From the NCBI GenBank assembly GCA_021160885.1, contig JAGHBR010000047.1, forward strand, positions 1-6,207: 6,207 bases of DNA, written 5' to 3'. Numbering within the stretch: the stretch's first letter is position 1; the number at the start of each line of letters is the position of its first letter. A model generated the notes under the pieces. It searched no databases. It saw only the letters and a program-made list of their open reading frames with translations, and was not told the DNA's origin. Positions 1-6,206 of the stretch are shown here, one piece after another. Position numbers and translations under genes: made by a program. This DNA is from Caldisericaceae bacterium (lineage in GTDB: Bacteria > Calditrichota > Calditrichia > Calditrichales > Calditrichaceae).

Positions 1-1036
1 CCACATTGAACACCTCTAACACCACATGTTCAGATTTTGACAGTGTAAAAGAAATAACAGTTTTGGGGTTAAAAGGATTAGGATAATTCTGTTTTAATGT
101 AAAACGATTTGGCAAATTAGTGGAGGGAGCCTCTTTAATTGCTGTGGCTTCAACAAAGCCTTTCAACACCGGATATTTTTCACCCATTGTCCAGATATTG
201 TCAAAATCCAGTGTGGGATAATTTGCCTGCACGTTTAAAGCATTTGAATCCACTGCTGTTGCATTTACTTCGTGAGCCTGTGGTTTATTAACATTGTTGT
301 AGTACAAAGTATTATCCCAGATGGCTGTAGAATTCGTGGTTAAGTCCCCTGAAATCGGGCCAACAGAAAAACCAAGCCCACTCACCCGACCATAAAAAAT
401 ACAGTTTGTAATTTCATGAGGAGCATAAGAGGTATCCAAGCGACTTCTTGAAAACAAACCACCAACGATATCTGCTCCTTGGACTATCCCATCAAAATAG
501 CAATTTCTAACATAATTGCCATTGGGCCATGTCCAACCGGTAAAGCCACCAACATGGTTATCTCCTGCAATATCACCATTTTCAATAAAACATTCTTCGA
601 TTACGCGTCCCGGTTGAAAAACAGTAGCACATAAACCAGCAGTACGGTTAACACCTCTCACCGTCAGATTAATGAATCCAAGCCTTTTTACACTTGAAGG
701 ATTTCCCATATCTGCGATGAAAGCAGTATTAGGACTGGTTCCAATAATTACCAAATTTTTTATAACATGATAATCACCGTCTATATGTCCGAAAAATTGA
801 TTTTTACCCGGACTTACAAGCGGCACCCAACTGGAATCGCCAGCCATGTCAATATCTGCGGTAAATTTAAAATAGGAACCACTGTCGGCCTGAGCCATCC
901 AGTGTAAATCCTCTGGATTGGCAATTAAATAAGGGTTTTCTTCCGTACCAGTTCCACCCGATTGCGCGAATGAATAAGTGAGCATTAAAGTCAAGCAAAT
1001 GGCTGTAAAAATTAGGTATTTAGCAAAGCGATACAT
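1..1036 (-). CDS. GLUG-repeat secreted protein with type IX secretion sorting domain (3' end cut off by window)
   Basis: I translated this frame directly; it stays open for 345 codons from ATG at 1036 to the window edge. Residues 1-24 form a type I signal peptide (hydrophobic core, likely cleavage after YSFA before Gln25). The mature start GGTGTEENPYLIANPEDLHWM is typical of GLUG-type surface proteins, followed by a TADIDM strand and a GHIDGDYHVIKNL segment. Two GLUG-like units lie near residues 146-197, each ending in VGGF or VGGL, with NCYFDG between them and a further NCIFYG at 211-216. The segment IWTMGEKYPVLKGF (281-294) closes the repeat domain. From about residue 309, RFTLKQNYPNPFNPKT opens a type A C-terminal sorting domain; only about 37 residues of a domain usually 80-90 long are present, so roughly 50 more should follow. 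AGGAGG at 1043-1048, 6 nt from the ATG, supports the start. The family is secreted or surface-bound through type IX secretion; an adhesive or glycan-binding role is inferred. No catalytic motif was recognised. Confidence 0.88.
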   Translation of the reverse strand, partial: MYRFAKYLIFTAICLTLMLTYSFAQSGGTGTEENPYLIANPEDLHWMAQADSGSYFKFTADIDMAGDSSWVPLVSPGKNQFFGHIDGDYHVIKNLVIIGTSPNTAFIADMGNPSSVKRLGFINLTVRGVNRTAGLCATVFQPGRVIEECFIENGDIAGDNHVGGFTGWTWPNGNYVRNCYFDGIVQGADIVGGLFSRSRLDTSYAPHEITNCIFYGRVSGLGFSVGPISGDLTTNSTAIWDNTLYYNNVNKPQAHEVNATAVDSNALNVQANYPTLDFDNIWTMGEKYPVLKGFVEATAIKEAPSTNLPNRFTLKQNYPNPFNPKTVISFTLSKSEHVVLEVFNV

Positions 1037-1040
1037 AAAA

Positions 1041-1048
1041 CACCTCCT
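1041..1048 (-). promoter_or_regulatory. Strong Shine-Dalgarno of the GLUG protein gene
   Basis: On the minus strand this reads AGGAGGTG, with the AGGAGG core 6 nt before the ATG at 1036. It is a near-perfect anti-16S match, which fixes the start codon. It also bears on taxonomy, because such strong sites are uncommon in true Bacteroidota. Confidence 0.8.
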
Positions 1049-1092
1049 AAAGTTTATTTTGGTTAAACAAATAAAAATAAGTTTAAAAAATG

Positions 1093-1120
1093 TTAATCCT
1101 CACTCATATGCATCCTCCCT
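1093..1120 (-). other. Possible leader mini-ORF with its own ribosome-binding sequence
   Basis: On the minus strand AGGGAGG (1114-1120) precedes ATG at 1107-1105 by 6 nt, and the frame runs Met-Ser-Glu-Asp-stop (TAA at 1095-1093). An in-frame ATG at 1113 would make it six codons (MHMSED) but sits directly against the purine tract. It lies 56 nt upstream of the GLUG gene start, in the untranslated leader if the candidate promoter nearby is used. It could be a translated leader peptide, the relic of an older gene start, or chance. There is no sign of a run of regulatory codons or a clear attenuator hairpin. Confidence 0.15.
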
Positions 1121-1124
1121 GTTC

Positions 1125-1152
1125 ATCAAACATTTACAATTGTGTTTGTAAA
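1125..1152 (-). promoter_or_regulatory. Candidate promoter for the GLUG protein gene
   Basis: On the minus strand TTTACA (1152-1147, five of six matches to a sigma-70 -35 box) is followed after 16 nt by TTTGAT (1130-1125, four of six matches to a -10 box). This is the best pair I found by eye in the 149-bp gap. Transcription would begin near 1118 and leave a leader of about 80 nt. The match is weak, and the sigma-factor preferences of this organism are unknown; the gene may instead be read through from the sulfatase. Confidence 0.25.
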
Positions 1153-1153
1153 T
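1132..1153. repeat. 8-bp inverted repeat, possible operator
   Basis: The plus strand reads ATTTACAA (1132-1139), six bases, then TTGTAAAT (1146-1153): perfect 8-bp arms. The arm farther from the gene overlaps the candidate -35 box, a common arrangement for a repressor or activator site. The motif CAATTG occurs at 1137-1142 and again at 1179-1184, exactly 42 bp apart (about four helical turns). As an RNA hairpin it would have one G-C pair per stem and no following U-tract, so a terminator is unlikely. The operator role is inferred. Confidence 0.35.
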
Positions 1154-1185
1154 TTTTAAAACCATACTTAATAATGAGCAATTGT

Positions 1186-2826
1186 TTAAGGGCTATATTC
1201 CCCGGGGAGATTTCCCTTCCAGCCTGTATTAAATTGTGCTAAAAGTTTTTGCACTAAAGCTGGTTTTTCCTCCGCAATATTTTTTGACTCCCAGGGATCG
1301 GTTTGATGATCATATAGCTCAATAAACAACGGCTTTTTATCAGCAAAACGTCTGTCTTTCCAGATCACCATTCGATAACGAGCGGTACGCATGGCATACC
1401 CTATCAGATAATTTTCAAACAATTCCCGATCCCATTTTTCTTTTTGCTGAGCAATAATTCGTTGTTCTACTTTTTTTATTAGTGGGCCGAAATAGGTCTC
1501 CCTCATTTCCTTTGACAAAGGCCTGGCTCCCCATTCTCTTAATGCAGGAGTCGGAAACAAGCTAAAGACAGCTGTTTTCCAGGGTTGATTTGTATCTTCT
1601 AAGAGTGGGGCAAAACTTTGTCCTTCGAGATGTTCTGGCTTATCAATCCCACATAAATCACATAAAGTTGGGTAAATGTCCACAAGTTCAATCAAAAAAT
1701 CTGATTTTTTACCTCGATTTTTATCTGGCATATCAGGTGTCCATATTATCAGCGGAACACGCGTAGCAACTTCATAATTGGTTGCTTTTCCCCAGATACC
1801 CATTTCTCCTAAATGCCAACCATGATCCCCCCATACTATAATGATTGTATTATCACGCACACCAGCTTCTTCCAAAGCAGAAATCATTTTACCAATTTGA
1901 GCATCAACATAACTCACTGATGCCAGATAGGCATGTTTTAACTTTCGTGCTAAAGAATTATTAATGGGCCCATCTTTGGGTATGCCATAACGCGTACGTA
2001 ATTCAAAGGAAGCATGAAGCCCCATAGCTGCCCCATTAACCGGTGGCCTTTTACTGGAAGCCAATTGTATTTTGTTGGGGTCATATAAATCCCAATATTT
2101 TTTGGGACCGTTCCAATTTAAATGCGGACGAATTAATCCATAACCAAGGAAGAATGGTTTGTCGCCTTTGCCCAACTCCTTTAAAGTGGCAATCGCGACC
2201 TCGGTATTGTATCCATCAATATAAGTGTGATCCGGAACATCAGCACATTCGTAAGCTGGCCCCATCCCTAATCCATACTTTGCCGCTTTACCATACTTGG
2301 CAATCATTGCCTGCTTGTTCTTTTTAAAAATTTCCTGATTTTCCGGCAGAGCATATCCTCCCGGCAAACTTGGCTTTTTTAGATTAATTTGAGCCGGCTT
2401 CCGAGTCCATGATTTTTCATCATCAGTAAATTTACCGTGATAAACTTTACCGATATAAACAGTTTCATAGCCATTGAGCCGGAATTGTTGAGGCAGGGTG
2501 ATAATGTCAGGATTCAATTCACGAAAATCTGTATAATTATCTAATACGCCAATTGTCTCCGGACGAGCTCCTGTCATTATACTGGCCCGAGAAGGCCCAC
2601 AAATAGCCTGTTGACAATAGGCATTTTCAAACATTAAGCCATCCATAGCCAAACGATCAAGATTGGGAGTAACAGCTATCTCCGAACCATAACAGCCAAG
2701 CTCAGGACGAAGGTCATCAACAGCTATAAACAATATATTAGGTTTCTTTTTCATTTCCTTTTGTTCAACAATACCACATGCAAATACTGAGAATATAAAA
2801 AACAAAAATAGAATTAATATTTTCAT
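1186..2826 (-). CDS. Iduronate-2-sulfatase-like S1 sulfatase, lipoprotein
   Basis: A 546-residue formylglycine-dependent sulfatase that hydrolyses sulfate esters, here probably on polysaccharide fragments. Residues 1-17 are a lipoprotein-type signal (FSVFAC, Cys17). PNILFIAVDD supplies metal ligands Asp37 and Asp38. Signature 1, AICGPSRASIMTG, places the cysteine converted to formylglycine at Cys76, with Arg80. Signature 2, GYETVYIGKVYH (119-130), gives Lys127 and His130. RPH places His235, and WGDHGWHLGE adds Asp334 and His335, with Lys347 after it. Length and motif order match the iduronate-2-sulfatase-like branch, which also holds sulfatases for algal galactans, so substrate cannot be read from homology. 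Cys17 is followed by GIVEQKE, not an acidic export signal, so a periplasm-facing anchor is more likely. AGGAAG (2837-2842) lies 10 nt upstream; Met25 would lose the signal peptide. It starts 36 bp after the GH16 gene, suggesting co-transcription. The maturase (FGE or anSME) is not in the window. Confidence 0.93.
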   Translation of the reverse strand: MKILILFLFFIFSVFACGIVEQKEMKKKPNILFIAVDDLRPELGCYGSEIAVTPNLDRLAMDGLMFENAYCQQAICGPSRASIMTGARPETIGVLDNYTDFRELNPDIITLPQQFRLNGYETVYIGKVYHGKFTDDEKSWTRKPAQINLKKPSLPGGYALPENQEIFKKNKQAMIAKYGKAAKYGLGMGPAYECADVPDHTYIDGYNTEVAIATLKELGKGDKPFFLGYGLIRPHLNWNGPKKYWDLYDPNKIQLASSKRPPVNGAAMGLHASFELRTRYGIPKDGPINNSLARKLKHAYLASVSYVDAQIGKMISALEEAGVRDNTIIIVWGDHGWHLGEMGIWGKATNYEVATRVPLIIWTPDMPDKNRGKKSDFLIELVDIYPTLCDLCGIDKPEHLEGQSFAPLLEDTNQPWKTAVFSLFPTPALREWGARPLSKEMRETYFGPLIKKVEQRIIAQQKEKWDRELFENYLIGYAMRTARYRMVIWKDRRFADKKPLFIELYDHQTDPWESKNIAEEKPALVQKLLAQFNTGWKGNLPGEYSP

Positions 2827-2836
2827 TGTATACTTT

Positions 2837-2842
2837 CTTCCT
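2837..2842 (-). promoter_or_regulatory. Shine-Dalgarno of the sulfatase gene
   Basis: AGGAAG on the minus strand lies 10 nt before the ATG at 2826, inside the 36-bp gap after the GH16 gene. It supports the start that includes the signal peptide. No promoter-like pair or terminator hairpin fits in this gap, which favours co-transcription. Confidence 0.6.
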
Positions 2843-2862
2843 AAGAAAAATAGTCTATCTTA

Positions 2863-3822
2863 CTATTTTTTAACATTTATTTGATTCTGTTTCTGCCAAA
2901 CCCTAATATATTCAATTTCATATGCCGCAATACCATTGGGGCCAACTTCTTCTTTGGAATCAGGCACCCCCAACCAGGGAAAAGTTTCAGAATCTACCCA
3001 AATCCAGTAAAAATCATCAGTTACCCAGCGATTTAGATTAGCTCCATTATTGGTTAGCTCAGATTTGAGAATTACACCATCCGGATGTAGCTTTCCATCT
3101 ATATAAATTTTAACCGAGTCTGCCGTCCATTCAAAACCATAAACATGAAAATCATTAGCAGTGTAAAAATCTACCTGTATATTTCGTGTGTGTGCAGGAC
3201 CGTTTCCACTCGGCAAATAGTATGGATTCTCTGGATCCCAGCTTATCATATTAAATTTTAGTCTTTTTCTCCAGGCCTCATTTGTTTTATGGCCTCCAAA
3301 CATCTCGAACATATCCATTTCGGAATTATCACCAGTAGTCCAGAAAGCACTTGTTATTTCTGTATTTGCTGATTTACATTTTATCTCCATATAACCATAT
3401 TTAAATCTATGCGTACTATAAACCGCAGCTGTAGTAATATTCTTAAATTCTTCTCCTGTTTTGGGATGGTATTTTGGATTAAAATTGTAATCTGGCTCCC
3501 ACTTGGTTAAAATTTTTAATTTTCCGTCTTCTACGATGGCATTATTTATTGAAAATTGTGACGGAGGTCTTCCTATAAAATTCGATTTGTAAACACCATT
3601 AACCCCTTGAATTTGCCATTTTGAATTATCTAATTCCGTCCCTTCAAATTCATCGCTCAATTCTTCAATTAATATCCAATCACCGGTATTTGTTGAATCA
3701 GAAAGGGGATATATTTCTTCTTTTGGTTCTGGTTCATCCTTTAGAATAGCAGGTGAATCATTCGAACAAGAGACAAAAAATACAGTGAAACAAAGGATCA
3801 AAGGAAATACTAATTGCTTCAT
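2863..3822 (-). CDS. GH16-family endo-glycanase lipoprotein (agarase/porphyranase-like)
   Basis: A 319-residue retaining endo-glycosidase of the GH16 fold. Residues 1-19 form a lipoprotein signal ending FFVSC (Cys19). SNDS and a linker rich in Asp, Glu and Pro (22-48) follow, resembling the surface-export signal of Bacteroidota lipoproteins. The catalytic domain spans about 50-312: LSDEFEGTELDNSKW, then HRFKYGYMEIKCK, then the active site SEMDMFE with nucleophile Glu168, Asp170 and acid/base Glu173. FHVYGFEWTADSVKIYIDG and the closing YEIEYIRVWQ are classic GH16 strands. The laminarinase hallmark NLAVGG is absent; its place is taken by FYWIWVDSETFPWLGVP, closer to galactan-active agarases and porphyranases. 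With a sulfatase next door, a sulfated galactan is a reasonable guess, but specificity is unproven. AAGGAG (3830-3835), 7 nt upstream, supports the start. The gene ends in tandem in-frame stops, TAG then TAA. Confidence 0.9.
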   Translation of the reverse strand: MKQLVFPLILCFTVFFVSCSNDSPAILKDEPEPKEEIYPLSDSTNTGDWILIEELSDEFEGTELDNSKWQIQGVNGVYKSNFIGRPPSQFSINNAIVEDGKLKILTKWEPDYNFNPKYHPKTGEEFKNITTAAVYSTHRFKYGYMEIKCKSANTEITSAFWTTGDNSEMDMFEMFGGHKTNEAWRKRLKFNMISWDPENPYYLPSGNGPAHTRNIQVDFYTANDFHVYGFEWTADSVKIYIDGKLHPDGVILKSELTNNGANLNRWVTDDFYWIWVDSETFPWLGVPDSKEEVGPNGIAAYEIEYIRVWQKQNQINVKK

Positions 3823-3829
3823 TTTGAAG

Positions 3830-3835
3830 CTCCTT
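3830..3835 (-). promoter_or_regulatory. Shine-Dalgarno of the GH16 gene
   Basis: AAGGAG on the minus strand lies 7 nt before the ATG at 3822 and confirms the start that carries the lipoprotein signal. The 44-bp gap back to the cytochrome stop shows only short, weak palindromes (CCTATAAGG at 3858-3866, AAGTAACTT at 3846-3854) and no terminator-like hairpin with a T-tract. Confidence 0.75.
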
Positions 3836-3866
3836 TTCTTGTACTAAGTAACTTAAACCTATAAGG

Positions 3867-6206
3867 TTATTTTGATAATGCCTTAAACTTTGCTAGGATT
3901 TTCTCTCTCGTGCCATAATCGAGTTTTTTCTGATTCAGGGCTTGTACATATAACTGTACGGCATCTTCAACTTTGCCCGTCTTTTCCAGCAGATAGCCTA
4001 ACAAAACATAACTTTCACCATATGTAGGAAAATTTTGTATACACTTTTTAAGTAACTCAATTGCCCGATTAAGGTTACCTACCTTTTGTAAATAGAAAGC
4101 ATAGGAGTACAGATATTTTGGTTCCTTTTCATCATTTTTAGTAGCCAAAGCACAATATTTCACCGCCTCATCCAGCAAACCTTCCTGGCCATATAGAACT
4201 GCCAGATTATAAGCCGCTTTTGCAGAAGACGGATTTACTTCTAATGCTTTTTTAAAAGCCAGTACTGCTTCACCTCGCCTCCGCATTTCTGATAACAGCA
4301 TTCCAAGATTAAGGTAGCCAGCATAATTTTGGGGATCTATTTCCAGTGCTTTTCGTAAAGCAGCTTCTGCTTTGTCATTTTGCTTTAAACGGTTATAGAC
4401 GATGGAAACATTAATGTAAGGCATTAATTCATCAGGTTTTAACTTAATCGATAAATTGTACGAGTGAATAGCTTCGTTATATCTCTGCTGATTCAGATAA
4501 AAATTTCCCAGATTATAGTGAGAAATCCAATGATCTAAACGTACTTTTAAAGCCTTTTCATATTCCGCAAAAGCTTTATCAAGATTTATTTGCTCAGATT
4601 TTTCTAAAATATTTTTAGGGATTCGCGAGAGAGCCCGCATTGCTTTGTAACGAACCAATAATAATGAATCATTTAATAAACTTATTAAAGCTTTTACATT
4701 TTCCGGCGTGAGATTTTCTTCCAAAGCTTCTGCAGCAGAAGAACGAACCAGAGGTGAAGGATCATTTAAAGCATCTTTAATAACAGCCCATTTCTCTTGT
4801 TTCGGACACAACCTAAGAAGTCGAATAAGCGATGTGGTGAAAATTTCATCATGGTCGTTATTATTTATATAATCAAGCATTTCATTTAATTTTGACCAAT
4901 CCTCTTTCCTGGCCGCAGATATTAAACCAGCAAGACGTAATTTTTCAGCCTGGTAGTCAACTTTATGCCACTTTCTAACAGCTGAATCAGCCCAGGCAGC
5001 AGTTTTTTTTGTGTGGCAGAGGTTACAGGCATTCGGCGACTTATAAGCTATAGTGGTAGCTGGCGTTGGAGGTAACATGGAATGGTCACTACGCTTCATC
5101 TTTGCAAATTCAGTCATTGGCATATGACAGGCAATACACTTAGCCCCTTCACTATCTTTTTTATGGTGAGAATGAGCTTCAACATTTCCAACGCGCTCTT
5201 TATGACATGGCAAACAAGACTTATTAGGTTCATCATTAAATCGAAACCGCCCACTGGATGTATGACAATGGATGCAACTTAGTTTTCCAAATTTCACACA
5301 AGGGCTCATTAGCCATAAGGTATATGTATAATTTTCACCCAAATCCCGCCCATCCGGATAAAAATCATAATCTTCCAGAGTGATTAAATCAAAATGATTG
5401 AAAAAATTTTCCCCTGGTTGATAAGATTGAGTCAATGGTCTCATTTTAGCATGGCAGGAAGCACAGGAACTGTTCATTTCCTGATTACTGAAATCTTTTG
5501 TTCGGATAATCTTTAAATCTGAAGGCAATTTTTCTTTGGTTAAATTCCGACATAATTCAATATGCTTTAAAGAAGCCCCATGACATGTTTCACAATTGAT
5601 CCCGGGTTCTTTCCAGGTTGTATGGTAACAATCGCTTTCCAAATCATAATTTGTCTGAAGCTGGCTAACATGGCAGCTATAGCATGATGAATTAAAAGTA
5701 AGCGCAGATTCTCTCCAGTCAATTGCCTCGTCATGAATATCAGTAGCATGGCGTATCATAGATTTAGTTGTGTTATACCATTTTTTATCCCTTACATTAA
5801 AAGCCAATGGTAGTACTTGTAACCGTCCCTTATTCATAGGAGTTAGAAAATAATAGATATTCTTTCCGCCAAGCACATAAACCATTTCATATTTATGGTT
5901 CCTATTCCTCCCTTGTTCAATTATCCATCCCTTGCCGTCTTTTAACTCTGCAACATATTTGTTTTCACCAACAGCAATGGGTTGTCCATCAAATGTCAGA
6001 TTTTCTTTCGCTAATTCCATTGAAAAACGTTGCATCGCTTTCCCATGATGAGAAGTAGCCCATAATTGATAAAAGCGCTCATGGCAAGTACGGCAACTAG
6101 ACGAACCGACATATCCAGTTTCTTCGTCAGATCTCTTAGTTTCACAATATGAAACTAAGCTGTATAGAACAATGCTCAATAGGATTAAAAATACTCTGTT
6201 TTTCAT
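3867..6206 (-). CDS. Octaheme c-type cytochrome fused to HEAT and TPR repeats
   Basis: A 779-residue exported electron-transfer-type protein in three parts. Residues 1-20 are a hydrophobic signal; Cys21 follows Tyr, a poor lipobox, so lipidation is uncertain. The heme domain (about 30-400) has eight CXXCH sites with first cysteines at 38, 175, 205, 248, 311, 331, 357 and 394. GYVGSSSCRTCHERFYQLW and SHHGKAM at its start recall the cytochrome c554-like multiheme group. A 130-residue strand-rich insert with VLGGKNIYYFLTPMNKGRLQ lies between hemes 1 and 2. Spare histidines (53, 54, 153, 158, 195, 215, 271, 345, 347, 348, 375) could be distal ligands. About 472-530 hold two HEAT-like repeats (DPSPLVRSSAAEAL; NDSLLLVRYKAMRAL). 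Six TPRs follow (about 560-763), in exact 34-residue register at 565, 599, 633, 667, 701 and 735. The substrate is unknown; the repeats suggest docking to a partner. The ATG is one base from the window edge, so no ribosome site can be seen, but the signal peptide supports it. It lies 44 bp before the GH16 gene. Confidence 0.92.
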   Translation of the reverse strand: MKNRVFLILLSIVLYSLVSYCETKRSDEETGYVGSSSCRTCHERFYQLWATSHHGKAMQRFSMELAKENLTFDGQPIAVGENKYVAELKDGKGWIIEQGRNRNHKYEMVYVLGGKNIYYFLTPMNKGRLQVLPLAFNVRDKKWYNTTKSMIRHATDIHDEAIDWRESALTFNSSCYSCHVSQLQTNYDLESDCYHTTWKEPGINCETCHGASLKHIELCRNLTKEKLPSDLKIIRTKDFSNQEMNSSCASCHAKMRPLTQSYQPGENFFNHFDLITLEDYDFYPDGRDLGENYTYTLWLMSPCVKFGKLSCIHCHTSSGRFRFNDEPNKSCLPCHKERVGNVEAHSHHKKDSEGAKCIACHMPMTEFAKMKRSDHSMLPPTPATTIAYKSPNACNLCHTKKTAAWADSAVRKWHKVDYQAEKLRLAGLISAARKEDWSKLNEMLDYINNNDHDEIFTTSLIRLLRLCPKQEKWAVIKDALNDPSPLVRSSAAEALEENLTPENVKALISLLNDSLLLVRYKAMRALSRIPKNILEKSEQINLDKAFAEYEKALKVRLDHWISHYNLGNFYLNQQRYNEAIHSYNLSIKLKPDELMPYINVSIVYNRLKQNDKAEAALRKALEIDPQNYAGYLNLGMLLSEMRRRGEAVLAFKKALEVNPSSAKAAYNLAVLYGQEGLLDEAVKYCALATKNDEKEPKYLYSYAFYLQKVGNLNRAIELLKKCIQNFPTYGESYVLLGYLLEKTGKVEDAVQLYVQALNQKKLDYGTREKILAKFKALSK

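Noticed and set aside
1063..1086. TTAAAC/GTTTAA inverted repeat
   Set aside because: Only 6-bp AT-rich arms with a 12-base loop in a very AT-rich stretch; expected by chance.
1132..1153. Hairpin as a transcription terminator for the sulfatase operon
   Set aside because: Each stem has only one G-C pair, and no T-tract follows in the direction of transcription.
2043..2327. Open frame of 94 codons on the plus strand
   Set aside because: It lies wholly inside the sulfatase gene on the opposite strand, has a Cys/Pro/His-rich composition typical of antisense reading and resembles no family.
2863..3822. GH16 protein as a laminarinase
   Set aside because: It lacks the NLAVGG strand and the WPxxGEIDI active-site context seen in GH16_3 enzymes.
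5082..5282. Open frame of 66 codons on the plus strand
   Set aside because: It is antisense to the heme domain of the cytochrome; the composition follows from the CXXCH codons on the other strand.
5565..5630. Extra heme site at Cys193 or Cys219 of the cytochrome
   Set aside because: Cys193 is followed by Tyr-His and Cys219 by Arg-Asn; neither forms CXXCH or a known variant, so I kept the count at eight.
5567..5749. Open frame of 60 codons on the minus strand
   Set aside because: It is a different reading frame inside the cytochrome gene, overlapping hemes 2 and 3, with no signal or domain of its own.
3867..6206. Cytochrome as NrfA nitrite reductase or hydroxylamine oxidoreductase
   Set aside because: There is no CXXCK site as in NrfA, and the heme spacing, the 130-residue insert and the TPR half do not fit either enzyme.
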